The notes under the pieces were generated by a model that worked only from the letters and a program-made list of their open reading frames with translations, ran no database searches and had not been told where the DNA came from. From Diploscapter coronatus (taxonomy: Eukaryota; Nematoda; Chromadorea; Rhabditida; Rhabditidae): 64,000 nucleotides of DNA. Shown one piece after another: positions 53,101-63,566 of the stretch (the first letter of the stretch is position 1; each line of letters begins with the position of its first letter). The stretch lies in assembly GCA_964036155.1 (NCBI GenBank), contig OZ038422.1:60411201-60475200 (forward strand), in the 5' to 3' direction. Both the position numbers and the translations under genes were made by a program.

Positions 53101-54321
53101 TCTGCTTAAAATTACGATTTTTTTCAAAATCTTTTTCTTCGAAGATAAAAATATTCCAGGAGCGAACAACGTAATCACGGACGTGAAGATGATCCGCGGT
53201 GAGCCGAAGAACTGCTTCACGCGCTTTTTCGGCTCCTGCTCGCCCTATTGGAAGTGGAATTGGAGGCTCATTTCGCCCGTTCTTTCGATTGTGAATGTTT
53301 TGTCTTTATATTTAACCGGTTAAATTTATTTTTAAACTTTTTATTTTAGGTAGTCCTCGTCCTGGCATTCGACAAGACCTACCCGAGAGTCGTCGAGGGC
53401 TACACTTTTCCCGCTTGGAGCGAGGTTTATATTTTCAAAAATTCAAAATAAAACAAATTGTGCAGGTTTTCCATACTTTGTATAAAATGAAGTTTTTTTT
53501 CCAAATTTCTTCTTATCTTTCCAGGTAATCGGTTGGATAATGTCGTTTTCCCCGATCTGGGCGTTCCTGCTTGTTCTCGGAATCAACATCTGCCGTTTCG
53601 TAAGAGCTAAAATTGTAAGCTATTTTCAATTTTATAGGGAAAATTGCCATCTTCTTTAAAAAAATCTTATTTTTGCATTTTTAAACTAAAATTACTATAT
53701 CTTTTTCTAAAATTTGTATTTTTCAGCCCCTGACTGGTATGCTGATCCTGCAAAAGACGCATCGCTCATACGCCAGAATCCGCGGCCAGAAACCGCTCGA
53801 GGGGTGGAGGAAGGTAGGTGTCATTTATTGAGAATTTTTCTAAAAGTAATTTTTCGAATTTATCTTCTCATAAATTTTTAACAAATGTAGCGTGTTTCGT
53901 ACAGTATTTATTTTTATTTCATTTCCTATCTCTCAAGGCTATTTTCACAATATCAAAGGATATTTAGAAAGTATATCAAAGCTCGTTGAAACTTGCTTTA
54001 GAAGATAGACTAGAATATTTGTTTTTCATTGGATGTTATCAGCATAGCAGTATTTCATCAATTATAATCAATATCTTCTTATTTTGAAACATACTTTAAG
54101 AAAATGGATGAAAAATATTTTTCTCCCTATATGCCATCGACATAATAGCGCCTCATAAATTAGCGCATGATCTCCACGTTGAAACATAGCCAAATAAATC
54201 CGGCTGAAATATGAATTTTCAGCGCGCCGACGAGGCGTTGTTGTTTAGCGACGGGGTTGACGAGGAGAAGGAAAAAGACAGTCGGGTGGACCACTCGACT
54301 TCTGCGGGTCACTCCGAATAG
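38189..54321 (+). CDS. SLC6-family sodium/chloride-coupled transporter (SNF type), interrupted by two transposon-bearing introns
   Basis: Plasma-membrane symporter of about 640 residues and 12 TM helices. Family motifs seen: TM1 [18 protein letters not shown], then [19 protein letters not shown]3 [15 protein letters not shown], extracellular loop 2 with NIS, NTS and NLT glycosylation sites, TM6 [35 protein letters not shown] and [14 protein letters not shown]. Exons: 38189-38282, 38439-38573, 38824-38958, 39444-39526, 46761-46866, 47337-47480, then 47560 to 47847 in two exons, 51310-51414, and ten more to the stop at 54319-54321. The join 46866/47337 is out of phase; a 17-nt exon at 47031-47047 with AG/GT borders would repair it. 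Start chosen because TTATCCAG precedes the ATG. Substrate cannot be named; the N-terminus is acidic and Ser/Thr-rich. Confidence 0.9.
39717..39993. repeat. Shortened copy of the foldback repeat
   Basis: Left part repeats the TGTGCCCTCCTGTGGAAGG... sequence of the arms for about 110 bases. The right part ends with an inverted partial copy (AGAAGTGATCTAGCGAAAT) that decays before the terminal block. The preceding bases TTTCGACAT recur in inverted orientation just right of 46501. Confidence 0.7.
40255..40430 (+). repeat. Diverged copy of the inner arm segment
   Basis: Aligns in the same orientation with 45724-45865. Shared blocks include a CACTGATTTCGGACC-like block and a TATA-like string (TTATATAGAG here, TATATATAAAG there) in the same order. 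Clearly older than the two main arms. Confidence 0.55.
40447..40574. mobile_element. hAT-like MITE
   Basis: 128 bp. Ends GGCGTTTTGGAATTGTCGCA and, reversed, GGCGTTCTGGAATTGTCGCA; the arms stay complementary for nearly 50 bases. Flanking 8-mers GAATTCAT and AAATTCAT differ in one base, as for an aged 8-bp hAT target duplication. Confidence 0.65.
40681..41480 (+). repeat. Left inverted arm (foldback plus TATA-bearing segment)
   Basis: Bases 40681-41207 form a palindrome-like unit starting TTGTGCCCTCCTGTGGAAGG and ending with its reverse complement. Bases 41208-41480 are the inner segment, with the TATA-like string on the minus strand near 41370. Homology to the right arm stops near 41480. Confidence 0.8.
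42500..42670. repeat. Degraded hAT-like MITE in the interior
   Basis: Left TTCTGGAAATGTCGCAACAT and right GTTGTGACAATTCCAAATCG are inverted and resemble the ends of the element at 40447-40574. A second inverted pair (TTTTGGAAGG and CCTTCCAAAT) lies inside. Many mismatches. Confidence 0.45.
42781..44932 (+). CDS. Seven-transmembrane chemoreceptor-like protein nested in the SLC6 intron
   Basis: Seven exons give about 330 residues with an open frame throughout: 42781-42819, 43222-43336, 43528-43712, 43891-44055, 44107-44265, 44576-44796 and 44849-44932. The second intron has a GC donor (ACG/GCAAGT); with it the frame is [11 protein letters not shown], while a GT donor two bases downstream would bring a stop. 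Hydrophobic spans: [40 protein letters not shown] continuing to [88 protein letters not shown]. The basic tail [17 protein letters not shown] and a Ser/Thr-rich end follow. The look is that of nematode serpentine receptors (Sr families); I cannot assign a family. It lies on the same strand as its host gene. Confidence 0.75.
45705..46501 (-). repeat. Right inverted arm
   Basis: Reverse complement of 40681-41480. On the plus strand it has GGGGTATATATAAAG at about 45799-45813. The 520-bp foldback unit (45982-46501) follows about 170 bases later and ends GGAGGGCACAA. Confidence 0.8.
47863..47879 (+). repeat. Left target-site duplication of the RTE insertion
   Basis: GAAAATGTCGTAGTTTC, repeated exactly at 51213-51229 on the other side of the retrotransposon. 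Confidence 0.9.
47880..51212 (+). mobile_element. Full-length RTE-clade non-LTR retrotransposon
   Basis: 3.3-kb insertion in an SLC6 intron, 32 bases after the donor and on the sense strand. It has a GC-rich 5' part, one long ORF, a stop at 51188-51190 and an extremely short 3' UTR ending in AAG/GAA repeats instead of poly(A), all RTE traits. A perfect 17-bp target duplication and an intact ORF argue for a recent insertion. Base composition (GC-rich, C-ending codons) differs sharply from the AT-rich host DNA. Confidence 0.93.
47957..51190 (+). CDS. RTE endonuclease/reverse transcriptase polyprotein
   Basis: 1077 codons from the first in-frame ATG; the first 148 or so residues are Arg/Pro/Gly-rich without a domain, so the true start may lie downstream. 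APE endonuclease (about 149-370): [57 protein letters not shown] and [11 protein letters not shown] keep the catalytic N, E, D and H. Reverse transcriptase (about 600-880): [35 protein letters not shown], motif [13 protein letters not shown], motif [20 protein letters not shown], motif [13 protein letters not shown] and motif E FKYLGSRL. The C-terminal [11 protein letters not shown] and [14 protein letters not shown] are typical of RTE proteins. All catalytic residues visible are intact, so it may be active. Several other long frames here are shadows of this ORF. Confidence 0.95.
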   Translation: MDQPGPVAAMRHGRAWGIGSSSLTKSRNRKTWCDRDAGLWRVQNIATLASMCEALYIVPRRPCRRGYKFRAPPFRRQDSCDSPAEKDPATNLMGSPLRNQTKARASPTSDARRRSPGNAKNQTGCPRIRRPGLSKQGQIIISPPPVHHLRLGTINVGSMTGKGSELTKEMKARKIDIAAVQEVKWSGGKAKDLSDGYKILYNGSGTKRNGVGVIVAPNLRDCVAQVHRYSDRLMAVTLDIEASRITVFSAYAPQSGCSDAEKGEFYSLLSREYDAQPGRKVLMGDFNGHVGKQADMKCHGGHGYGDRNDEGERLLDFAEQRGLVLINTYFPKRDSHLITYNSGDRNSQIDFILAQKRDFKKFLDAKVIPSTNVAPQHRMLIADTRFPIPKPPKADRTQTARIKWWKLPELKNGLNISLPAITTVEETWSKLRSNVHKTATEQLGKTVPGRRYIDKATWLWTESVKEAVRAKKAAFKKWKATNSQEDREKYWETKRAAKVEVAKRRAEYTERLYTEIEKPGGDRLIFRIAKRRQKATEDIEKYVCIDNEHGNLITDREEVKRQWHRHFETISNVEFPHPPIQVHPPLPSHPLPIEMAEVEEAIGKMKNGKATGPDDIPSEVWKSNPESVKWLTDFLNLVVNTNTFPSEWYTSSTIPIFKKKGSPSNCSNYRPIRLLCHTMKILERIVDKRIRACVQISSQQCGFVKGKATTDAIFAVRQLVEKFTEKKQPLHLAFLDLEKAFDRTPRDAIIMALRDHKVPEYLIEVVKLMYRSPTSRVLSAAGMTLPFPVTVGVHQGSALSPLLFILVMDSVTRDIQKPAPWCLLYADDVMLANDSREELQKEVQTWKDRLAKYGLKLNVGKTEYLEIGEQRSGTIKVDGQQVPKTDLFKYLGSRLASDGHIRREAESRIAATWLKWRSTTGVMCDKKISEKLKGRLYKAAIRPVALYGCETWPTPAEVERRLATMETRMLRWSLGHTLLDHVKNETILKRTNVAPIKDKMRQSRLRWYGHVLRADREAICRSPETVQVPGSRPRGRPKLRYSDTLSRDMEAVGLRPSLAQNREVWRRKSQRADPLPG
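51213..51229 (+). repeat. Right target-site duplication of the RTE insertion
   Basis: GAAAATGTCGTAGTTTC directly after the (GAA)n tail; the first bases could equally belong to the tail. Confidence 0.9.
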
Positions 54322-54864
54322 GGCAATGATTCCGACTACAAATCCGAGACCAAACACCGAGGTCGGCAAGTTTTGAATTTATTTTAATTTTTAGGGATTT
54401 TTTTAAAACGTTTTATAATCAAAATGTTTTTTTTAGAAAAAAAAGCGTAAATTTTAATTTTGTAGGCCAGCGTATGAGCTAAAAATCCATCCAGTAATTC
54501 TCTTCAAGCCCAATACTTGCTTCCACGAAGTTCCCTTTTTCCCCATGTGCCTAAATTAGGCGATTCTCCTAGCTTGAACTCGAATTTTTCAAATTTGGTC
54601 CCACCTCCACTCTACAGAACCCGAATTTGACCTTTCTTCACAAAGAAAACGCAAATCGCATCTAGGCATTTCAATAAAATTGAAAATTGAAGTGGAAAAT
54701 TTTATTACTGACAAGAATAATAACAAAAACAACCAAAATCAACAACTTTTCGAAATAAAACAACGACATTTTACCCAATTTAGAACTTAGCTTTTGCAAA
54801 TTATTATGGAAAATACGTAGAAAATAGGTGAATTTCATTTTAGAAAAAACAAACCCCCTCAAGA
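54322..54864. other. Convergent intergenic region, SLC6 / zinc-finger gene
   Basis: 543 bases between facing stop codons. Poly(A) hexamers on plus at about 54672 and on minus at about 54705. No gene or repeat seen. Confidence 0.5.
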
Positions 54865-56193
54865 TTAGGCTTTCTTGGTCTTGTTCCTGGTCGATTTGGA
54901 TTGGGGCGGACTGTACCTGACGGTGGACACTTTGACGGACTTGAGGTCGGACAGTTTGATGTTCGGATAGATCAGGTGCTGGTAGACGGCGGCGCGCGAC
55001 GTGAAATCCACGATCAGATTCGATTTTTTCGGGTTTGGGGGAGGCACTGAAGAAAATAGAAATAATTTTTAAGTGAACTTTTTGTAGAAAACACAGGGTT
55101 TTTTCTTATGAAAGACAAAGAATGCAAAGACCTAATTTAGGAAACTATGGTTATTGTTATGTATTTCTGAAGCATACACACAAATTTTGAATTTTTATAA
55201 AACTCACTCCGATGCTCATTCCTGTAGTGAGGCAGCGGGTTTTTGGCGGAGATTGGAGCGTGACAAATCTCACAGGGAACGTGGTTTACTTCGCGAAATA
55301 TGCTCTAAAAAATTCAAGGATTACGGTAATTTTCAAATTGTCTCCATTCATGATAAAGTCATAACGTAAATTTCGCTTGTGCGACCTACACCTCATATAT
55401 TTTTTCGAGTCTGAATCAAATTCTTCCTAGATTTGGGGGAAAACTTCTTTATTTCAGAGCCGGAGCTCAATTTCAAAAAGTTTTTCGGAGTCAGAATCAA
55501 CTCCGGCACACCACTGATATAAATATTCGTCCAAAACTGATGATTTTTTTTCTTTTTTATTTTGTACCTGATGATTATCGACCATGTGTTGACATATCAT
55601 TTTCCGCTTTCTGTCGACGTCGATTGGGAACTCGACGTTACACACGGGACACACGATCATTTCCACTTGAGTGATGAAATTTTGCTGCAAAAATTCCCAT
55701 TTTTCATTTTTGCGCTTTATTGGCTTTTTGGAAAACCTTTTCAGGAAAAAATACGGAAAAAGTGCCAACTTTTCAGTACTTTAATTTCTTTACCGCGGAA
55801 AACACGTTGTACGCCCGAGAGACGTCGATGTTTCCGAGGGGAATATCGTCAGGCAGAAACGAGCAACTTGGCGCAGTCGGTGGAGTGGGTGTTCTGCAAT
55901 TTTGGTAAAATAATTGTTTCTGCTCAATTTTGGCAAACATTTTTATTATTTTTCTTCCAAGAAATGTAGAATGATTTTTCTACAAATTTTTTTACGGAAA
56001 ATTATATCTTTCAAAATTTATATCTGAACGAAAAAAATTACCTCGGATTTGAGCGTTTTCTCCGAGTTTCTTCGACTTGTTTTGTCGCGACTTTTCTCTT
56101 TTTGGCGTCGAGTTCTGTTGCCGTTGTTTTTGCTTCAGATGACAGACCCGACGTCGACGGAATCTGAACGCTCGCCTTTCGTTTCGGGGGCAT
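54865..56193 (-). CDS. Unrecognised basic protein with two C2H2-type zinc fingers
   Basis: Five exons on the minus strand give about 200 residues. Exon 1 (56193-56043) starts MPPKRKASVQIPSTSG and is rich in K, R, S and T, with NLS-like PPKRK and KKRK. Exon 2 encodes SCSFLPDDIPLGNIDVSRAY. Exon 3 holds a finger, CPVCNVEFPIDVDRK followed by MICQHMVDNH (C-x2-C...H-x4-H). Exon 4 (about 55312-55209) holds a second, CEICHAPISAKNPLPHYRNE followed by H. The last exon has SNLIVDFTSRAAVYQHLIYP and an Arg/Lys tail ending NKTKKA. I do not recognise the family. It is probably a nuclear, perhaps DNA- or RNA-binding, nematode protein. It lies divergent to the NAA25 gene, 404 bases away. Confidence 0.6.
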
Positions 56194-56597
56194 TTTCCTG
56201 AAAATAGCATATTTTCCGAAAATGTCAAAATCGAAAACTCAAGTCGTGAGTAAAAAGCAAACGAGTGAATTCTTTTCGTTGCACTCGAAGTTCCACCCAC
56301 TTTTCCGTGTCTCTTTTAAAATCCGTTTCTCCATGATGCCTTTCTTTCTCGGCAATTATCGAATAATTACCGGGATAATTGCCCCTAATTAGCTATCGAT
56401 AATTATCGCTAATTATTCTTCTTTTGAAATTGCTCTTTGTTTCTTGAATTTCCCACGATTTCCGTTTTTATTCTGATCATCGATTTTGTTCGTTAAATAC
56501 CTGGAGTAATTGCCCTAATTAGTCCATTTAATTGATCAATTAAGGTTATGCTAATTGGCTGTGGATTTGACGGGTCTTTCAACTGAGTGACAGAAAA
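56194..56597. promoter_or_regulatory. Divergent promoter, zinc-finger gene / NAA25 gene
   Basis: 404 bases with a dense cluster of TAATTA/AATTA strings (56350-56570), including CCCTAATTAG twice. Probable promoter of both genes; the motif also occurs in introns elsewhere, so it is not proof of regulation. Confidence 0.45.
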
Positions 56598-59500
56598 ATG
56601 ACATCCAAAGCCGATCAAGCCGTGCAGGAGAGGCGTCTCAGGCCCATTTACGGTAACTATGTTTTAAAATAAAATGAAATGAATAGAAAATAAACTCAAA
56701 ACTTTGAAAAATACCCAATAAATAAAATATAAAATGACAAAAATAAAACAAAGTTCAGATGCCCTGGACTCTGGCAACTTCAAGAAGGCAATTCAAGAGG
56801 CCGACAAAGTGCTCAAGAAACACCCGAAAACCAACTGCGCTAAGGTTTGGAGAAATAAAGATGGATAAAAATATTGAAAAGCCATACATTTTTTAGAAAG
56901 AGGCGCTGGTAAAGAAGAAAGATGTTAGTATTTCTAGAAGACAATAAAAGTTTTTAAAATGAAGAAGATGAAAATTTAAAAAATCTGTTAAAATTTAAAT
57001 TAAACAACTCTTTCCAGGTCCTGAAAGCACTGGCGTTCATTCGCACGGAGCGCTTGTCGGAGGCGTCGGAGATCCTCGAAGAGGTCGACACCGAAAAGGC
57101 GCAACACGATGAGAACACCCTGAGTGCTTTGAATCACTGCTATAAGGTACGTCATTCTAAAATGAAGACAATTGAGATTTTTCGTGGCTTTACAACCTTG
57201 CGAAATAATTTACATAACGAGAGCGTTTCCCTAGTTGCTCTATTCTCTTCTCCTAACCATACACTTTCGCCTGGGCGCGGAAAATCCAAATTGCCAAAAT
57301 GAATGCTATAATTTGAACATTGAATACTTAGAGAAAAAAGTAAAAGGAAAATAATTGGATAATCATAGAAAATTGAAAAAAAGCATTTTCCAGGAAGCGG
57401 ACGTCCCGGAAAAGCTGATTTCCTTGTACGAAAGAGCCGTCGCACAGGCGCCCACCGAGGCCAATCTCACCAATCTCTTCACGGCCTATGTCAGGAATAG
57501 GTTTGGCAAAAATATCATTTTAGAACAATTTTTAAGAAGTGCCATATTTTAGGGACTACAAGAAACAACAGGCCATCGCAATGAGGCTGTTCAAGGAAAC
57601 CAGCAACAGCCCCTTCTTCTACTGGACCATCATGAGCATCGTTATGCAGGTATTTTTTGTTGCATCTTTAAAAAAAAACACATAATTTTAGGCTCATCAA
57701 GACCCCGCGCTCGCGCAGAAAATGTTCCTTCCCCTGGCGCAGAAGATGATGACCGCTCATTTGGCGAAAACGCCATACAAGTATCTGCAGGGTGGGTATT
57801 TTTCTTTAACTAGCTATGACAAATTTCATCTAATTGAAAGCTGGTGGAATTTCCTGTTTCTTATAGATTTCGTCTAGCTTAGCTGAGCCTTAACTTAAAA
57901 AATACAATGTTATTTATATCAGATTCATTCGGTTAGAAACATTTTCAGGCAAATAACTAAATCTTTAAAATCCGCTTTTCTTGTATTATAGCTAGTTTAT
58001 GAAGAGGTAGATACTGCACTTTTTGCACGAGTCACACCCCTCCTTCCCCTCACTCTTTCCCTCTTCCTTTTCTTTGTTACCCTTTCCGTCTCTTTAGAGC
58101 ACATGCTATTTCGAGGGGGTTGAGCCTGGGAGAGGAGAGTTGCAAAATGTATGCAGTATCTATCCCATCACAAGCTATAACAGATTTGGTGAAACTTATA
58201 TAAAAGAGTTGAGGATTATAAGAATGTTCGAATTTGCAGAAATCGACCTCCACTTGATGGTGCTTGAGGGCCTGAAGCAGTACAAGGACTGCACCGCACT
58301 TTTGCAATCGGACGAGCTTCAGCAATTCGAGCACAGCCGCTCGCAGATCATTCAGGTTCGCAGTTTAATCCATAATTTGGAAGAATGACGTTGCAAGTTA
58401 TTACCTTGCCGTATATTCATGTCAATTTTGAGACAAAGCTTTGATATAAATGAAGGAAGAAAACGTTAGGACAAAGTGTATTTTAGAAAAATTCGGATTC
58501 TGAAAAGTAACGTTGAATTTCATTTTTCTTTCAGAAACTGCTCAACCTTCACATTCAGTCGAAAAATTACGATGAGGTGGAGAGAATCACTTGGACCGAG
58601 TTGGAGGATAAGTAAGCTTATAAAAATGGAAAAAAAATCTTGAAATTTTTATAATGTTCTGAAGCACTATGTTTTCTCTTTTTACACTTCTAATCTAATT
58701 GATATGTTTCGGACTTTAAACAGATGCTCGAACTATTACCACTTTTAAAGCCTTTCATAAATATTTTGTCTGAAACTTAATCAATTTTCAACATTTTCAG
58801 CCCTGATGACTGGTACCTGTGGAAATGCCTTGTGGAGGTGGGGTACGAGAAGATCGTCGCGTCGGAGAATTCAAATGCGTGAGTTAATACCCCACTTATC
58901 CTTTTTTTAATTATCCTAATTAAACTACTCTAATTATCTTCGATTTTCAGTGAAGCGGTCGAATTTTGGCAGAGAACGTGCGATTTGGCGGACAGAAAAT
59001 TGGCCTATCGGGGCCCGAAAATGGCCAAGTTGTACTTCCTGATGAAGCTAAGATCTGGCCCGGAGAAGACCAAAAATCTGGATTCAGCGGCTTTGGCACA
59101 GGGCATGATTTTTGTTAAGAGAAAATTCGAATATTCCGATATTTAAACTTTTAAAAGAATTACTGTAATTTTGATTTTCAGGAAGTCCCGTTTATATAAT
59201 GCTGGCCTACATCAAGCAGTTCTTCAGCAAACCCACCTGTTTTCCGGATTTGAGAATGGTAATTTTCTTTTTTTTTGAAAAATAAAAATTTTTCCAGTTA
59301 ATTTCGATACTGAAAGAGGAGAAAATTTTCTTTCTAAAATTAAAGATTTTTTTTAAAAATAGAGGAAAAGAATAATTCTTTTAGTTCATCTCTATGCTGA
59401 ACGACGAGGAGAAAAAGGCGCTGGACAATTTGATGACTCTCTTCGTCGGCGACATTCTATCTGCCGAGGAAGCTAAGGAGGGTGATGTAAGTTTCAAAAA

Positions 59501-62500
59501 AGCAATAAAAGTTTTAAAAAAATGCGATTTTTTAATAGTCAAATCAGTTTTAAAAACTTTTAAATCCAGAGATAGAAATATGTTTCGGTGAAAATGGAAA
59601 GGAGAAATAGATGTTTCAAAAATTGTTTAGGGCTCTCAAAAAGATTGAATGGCATTACTGCGATTTCTGTTAATAGATTAAATTTTGCAAAAGCAGATGC
59701 AAATTTCCAGGAAACTCAAATCTGGGCGATCGTTTTGTACGAGAAAATGCGTCGTGCGATGCAGTTGACGGACGGCATGACACGGGAGGAGAAGCGAAAG
59801 CACATTCGGCACGTCATGAGCCAGATGATGACCAATGGGCTCAGCGATTTGGCGGGGGGAGCCCTGACTCAACTCATCGCCGTCGTTCTCTGGGAGGAGT
59901 GGAAGAAGAATGGCGAGTTCTTATTTGCGCTCTTGTTTGTTCGTAAATCTTGAAAGTCAAATTTGGCCTTCGGTTAATTTATAGTACGTTAAATAAGGAA
60001 AAATAGTTCACGAGTAAGAGAAAATTAAAGGAGAAAAATTGCAGGCGATCGCCAAGCAGCTTTCGAATTGCTGTTGATTTTGGAGTGGTCGGCGATCCGC
60101 TTCAAGGCCGACCCCTTCGCCAAAATCCTGCTCATCAAGATCTACGCCTACTATGGTAGGCTTTATTTTAAAAATATTCCTAACTCTGGAATCTTGAAAA
60201 AGATATAGATACGTTTCAAAGAAGTTTCAAATACTTATATTCTAAATGTCTGCTTCGTGACAGTATTCACAATAGTCTATCAAAAATGAAATTAGGAAAA
60301 AATAATTTATGCCAATTTCAGGCAACCTTCTTCGTATCACCGCTCTCACCAAGCTGCTCGACATCAAGTCCATGCAAAAAGAGGCCCTCGGCTACCTGAC
60401 TTTCCCGCTATTCGAAATGTCGGGAAGGTAATTCTTCTTTTAGAAATTAGCACAAAATAGAAGTTAAAAACAATAATTTCCTAAAATTTTCAGAATCAAC
60501 ATGGCTATCGTTCACTACACTTCGCTGTCGGCGTTCTACGATAACGCGGAGAGAGAGGCAAGACAATTTTGCTCTTTATAATTTACATTTTTGAAATGTC
60601 ATTCTTCTAGGTTCAAAAATCTCAAAGATACGTTTCAAGTTCGACTTTTAATAGTTTTCAAATTTATCATTGGATGCTCGAAACTTTAACTTATTTAAAT
60701 AAAAACTTTAGGTAATCGACTGCGTGGTGAGCGCATACAAAAACGGCGGCTTCGCGCACGTCCAGCCGCTCGTCGAGTTGGCCGACAACATGAAGTGGTC
60801 TATGCAGGTGATTTTTCTTAGAAAAACGCGTTTTTTTCGGATTACGTAAATTTCTCTATTCTTTTTCTCTTCACTAAATAAAACCATTTCGGTGAAAAAT
60901 GAAAGCGATGATTAATCCTATTTCTAACTTTTTCGACCAATTCCCTATCCAAAATTGATTTTAAAATTAAATGTGATCTTATCAAATTTTTCCTTTTCTG
61001 TAATATGTTTTAATTAGAAATTCCTCTCATCAACGGATTATATATCGTTTAGTTCGATACAATTAGCGATATTGTGAAACATATTTCATTCAGGCGATCG
61101 CCGGAGACATTTTCAATCGCTATCTGAGCGGGCTGTTTGCCATCGAGCAATTCGACGAGGCCGTCAACACGCTGCACGGGGACGAGGGGGATTACGGTAG
61201 TTTAAAAATAGCATATTCTAAAAGAAGAAAGATAAGAAATTACAGTAATCCTATTAAATATTCCAACTCCAAAATTCAGTAGTCCTAAAATTTTTAAACT
61301 ATAATAATCATCCAATTAAGAAATTATATAAAAATACTGTAGCCCATTTTGAAATTTCCCTTAAGACTGGAAAAAGCTGGTAGATAACCGGGACTTCGGC
61401 ATAATTCCGCCTTTTTACGCGGTCGATCACACGGAATATCTCGCCACAATCATCAACTATTCCAAGGAGGAATTCGTGAGTATTTGGTTATTTTCAAGCT
61501 TTTTTATTCATAAGATGAACCCCGATTGAGGTTCCCTGAAATATTGAAATGTGAAAATTTTTTGAAACGTACCAAAACCACTCGTCGAAATTTTTTTACC
61601 AATCGCACCCTTTTATCCCAAATGAGTTCGTGATAGCTCTCTTTTAATTCTATGATAGTTATCTAAAAATTCAAATTTCAGCTGGACCACATGAAATTGT
61701 GCCACTACCTGTGCAAGGCGATTGCTTCAGTTGGAAGGGTCGAAAAGACTTCGATTTCCCAAATGCACACTGCAATTGGGAAATTCATTGATCATTACGA
61801 TCACTGCAAGAAGACCCACCAGAGCGAACATGAGTTGGTGAGATTTTTGCTTTGAAAACTAATAGTTTGATGAATAGGTTTTGAAAAATGATCTGAGATT
61901 TTCTTAAACATGTTATGTTCTTGACGCCAAACTGAGATAAAACTTGTAGAAAGTCAATAGAAAAGCTGTTATTGTTTTGGAAATTTTCGATTTGTTAATT
62001 TTTGAATGTTTCATCGAAAAATGATATTCAACAGAGTTTTTCGGCGAGATAATCTTGAATGGTATTCCTTCAGTTTAAAAAAATAATAATAGAATAATTT
62101 GTTCAGGCCTCCGACATGCACGCCCCGTGCCCCATTCGTCTGTCCGAATGGTTGCATTCCGCGGGTCTGGGAGCCCTCCGTAACTTCCTCTCCGCTCTGC
62201 TGAATTGCCAGGAGGACGAAAACTCGCATGAGACAAAACTCCTGAACTTGGAAGACTTGAAGAAACAACTTACGGGTATTTTTTTTCACTTTTTTAACTA
62301 AAAATTTAAAATTAAATTTATTTTTCCGAAACGCTAATTTTTAAATTCAAAAAGAAAGATAATTTTCGAATGGGCCATTTCTTCAGTAAATTTTGAAAGA
62401 ACGGATAAAACTATGAATGTTTCATGAGACGTATGAAAAAGCAAAAGTTAAAAAAAAAAATTTAAAAGGTAAGATTTTCAGAAGCAGTCTCGATTTTCGA

Positions 62501-63566
62501 CCTCCCACCTCCTGGCCAGTCAATCGAACCCCTCTCCCTGCACTCACATTTGTTCGCCGCTTCCCGAGCTCTCCAGGCATTGGCCTCCATGCGCATTCTC
62601 GTCGAGGCATGCAAGACCAGATTCGGGGGAAAGACGGTGAGATTTTTTTTGTTAAATAATTCTTTTCATTTTTTTTTTAGAAAGAATAAACTTTACAAAA
62701 TTGTTTAGCGTAAAAATTTATGCAAATATATATATTTTCCGAAATTTATGAGAGTATCGAGTTGTTTTTATACATACCTTAATGATTAAGTCCCCCCATG
62801 CATCAATATTTCAATGAAATTGAAAAGATATAGAATTTTCGAAACTTGTTCATTCTGAATTTTAACCTTTTTCATTTGAACATGAAATTTCACTATTTAG
62901 TAAACTCACTCAAAATCTTATGAAATTTAACATTTCTGAAGAAGGAGTTTCCAGACTCCACCCAATTCCTACTACCAATCGGCCCACGAGATTCTGCGCT
63001 CATCTGCAAAGGGGCTGTTGGCTCGTTTGGCAGAGATCCACTCGCTCCTCGGTCAGCCTGGAATTGTGCCACAGGTCGGAACCGATTGGGGTTTGGTGAG
63101 CGAATTTTTCTTTAATTTATGATAATTAGTTTCACTTTTCAATGGCAATATTGACAAGTTCGGAATCAATCAGATTTTGTAAATGTTTTGAAACATAACT
63201 GACAATGTGAAATTTGAAACTTTGCTTTCCATTGTCTTTTTCAATTCGATAGCGACAAATTTCCGAGCCTAAATTTTATTTGAATAATTGATCTTTATGG
63301 GATTTTCGAAACTTGTCTTTTATGATTTAAAACGATAATTACTTTCTGTACATCCTCCACTAACAATAAGCCACCTGCCAAATAGTTGGTTGATTGATGT
63401 TTTATATTTTCTGAAACCTACCTAAACATTCCATTTTAAAAATTAACTTCAGACGGCGATGGAGATTCTGACGGAGCAATCTCTTGCAGTGGAGACGAGA
63501 TTCTGCAAGTCGTATGGGTCCGCGATCGAGCAAATGCAAGAAAGCATCAGTCAGATATTCGCCTGA
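56598..63566 (+). CDS. cra-1: NAA25 (MDM20) auxiliary subunit of the NatB N-terminal acetyltransferase, CRA-1 type
   Basis: NatB acetylates nascent proteins starting Met-Asp/Glu/Asn/Gln; NAA25 is its ribosome-anchoring, non-catalytic TPR subunit. C. elegans CRA-1, needed for synaptonemal complex assembly, is the NAA25 homologue. About 24 exons give roughly 900 residues, against 972 in human. N-terminal TPR repeats: RLRPIYDALDSGNFKKAIQE, VLKALAFIRTERLSEASEIL, KLISLYERAVAQAPTEANLT, DYKKQQAIAMRLFKET and FYWTIMSIVMQAH. The middle has DDWYLWKCLVEVGYE. Further blocks are AAFELLLILEWSAIRFKADP, LLIKIYAYYGNLLRI, and INMAIVHYTSLSAF. The C-terminus is helical, ending SYGSAIEQMQESISQIFA and TGA. The start follows a GTGACAG acceptor. 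Complete in the window. Confidence 0.93.
57987..58179. mobile_element. Palindromic MITE in a NAA25 intron
   Basis: About 193 bp with imperfect inverted ends: TATAGCTAGTTTATGAAGAG at left, and the right end reversed reads TATAGCTTGTGATGGGATAG, both running on to AGATACTGCA and TTTTGCA. The interior is pyrimidine-rich (CCTTCCCCTCACTC). The TA borders would suit a Tc1/mariner-type duplication. Confidence 0.6.
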
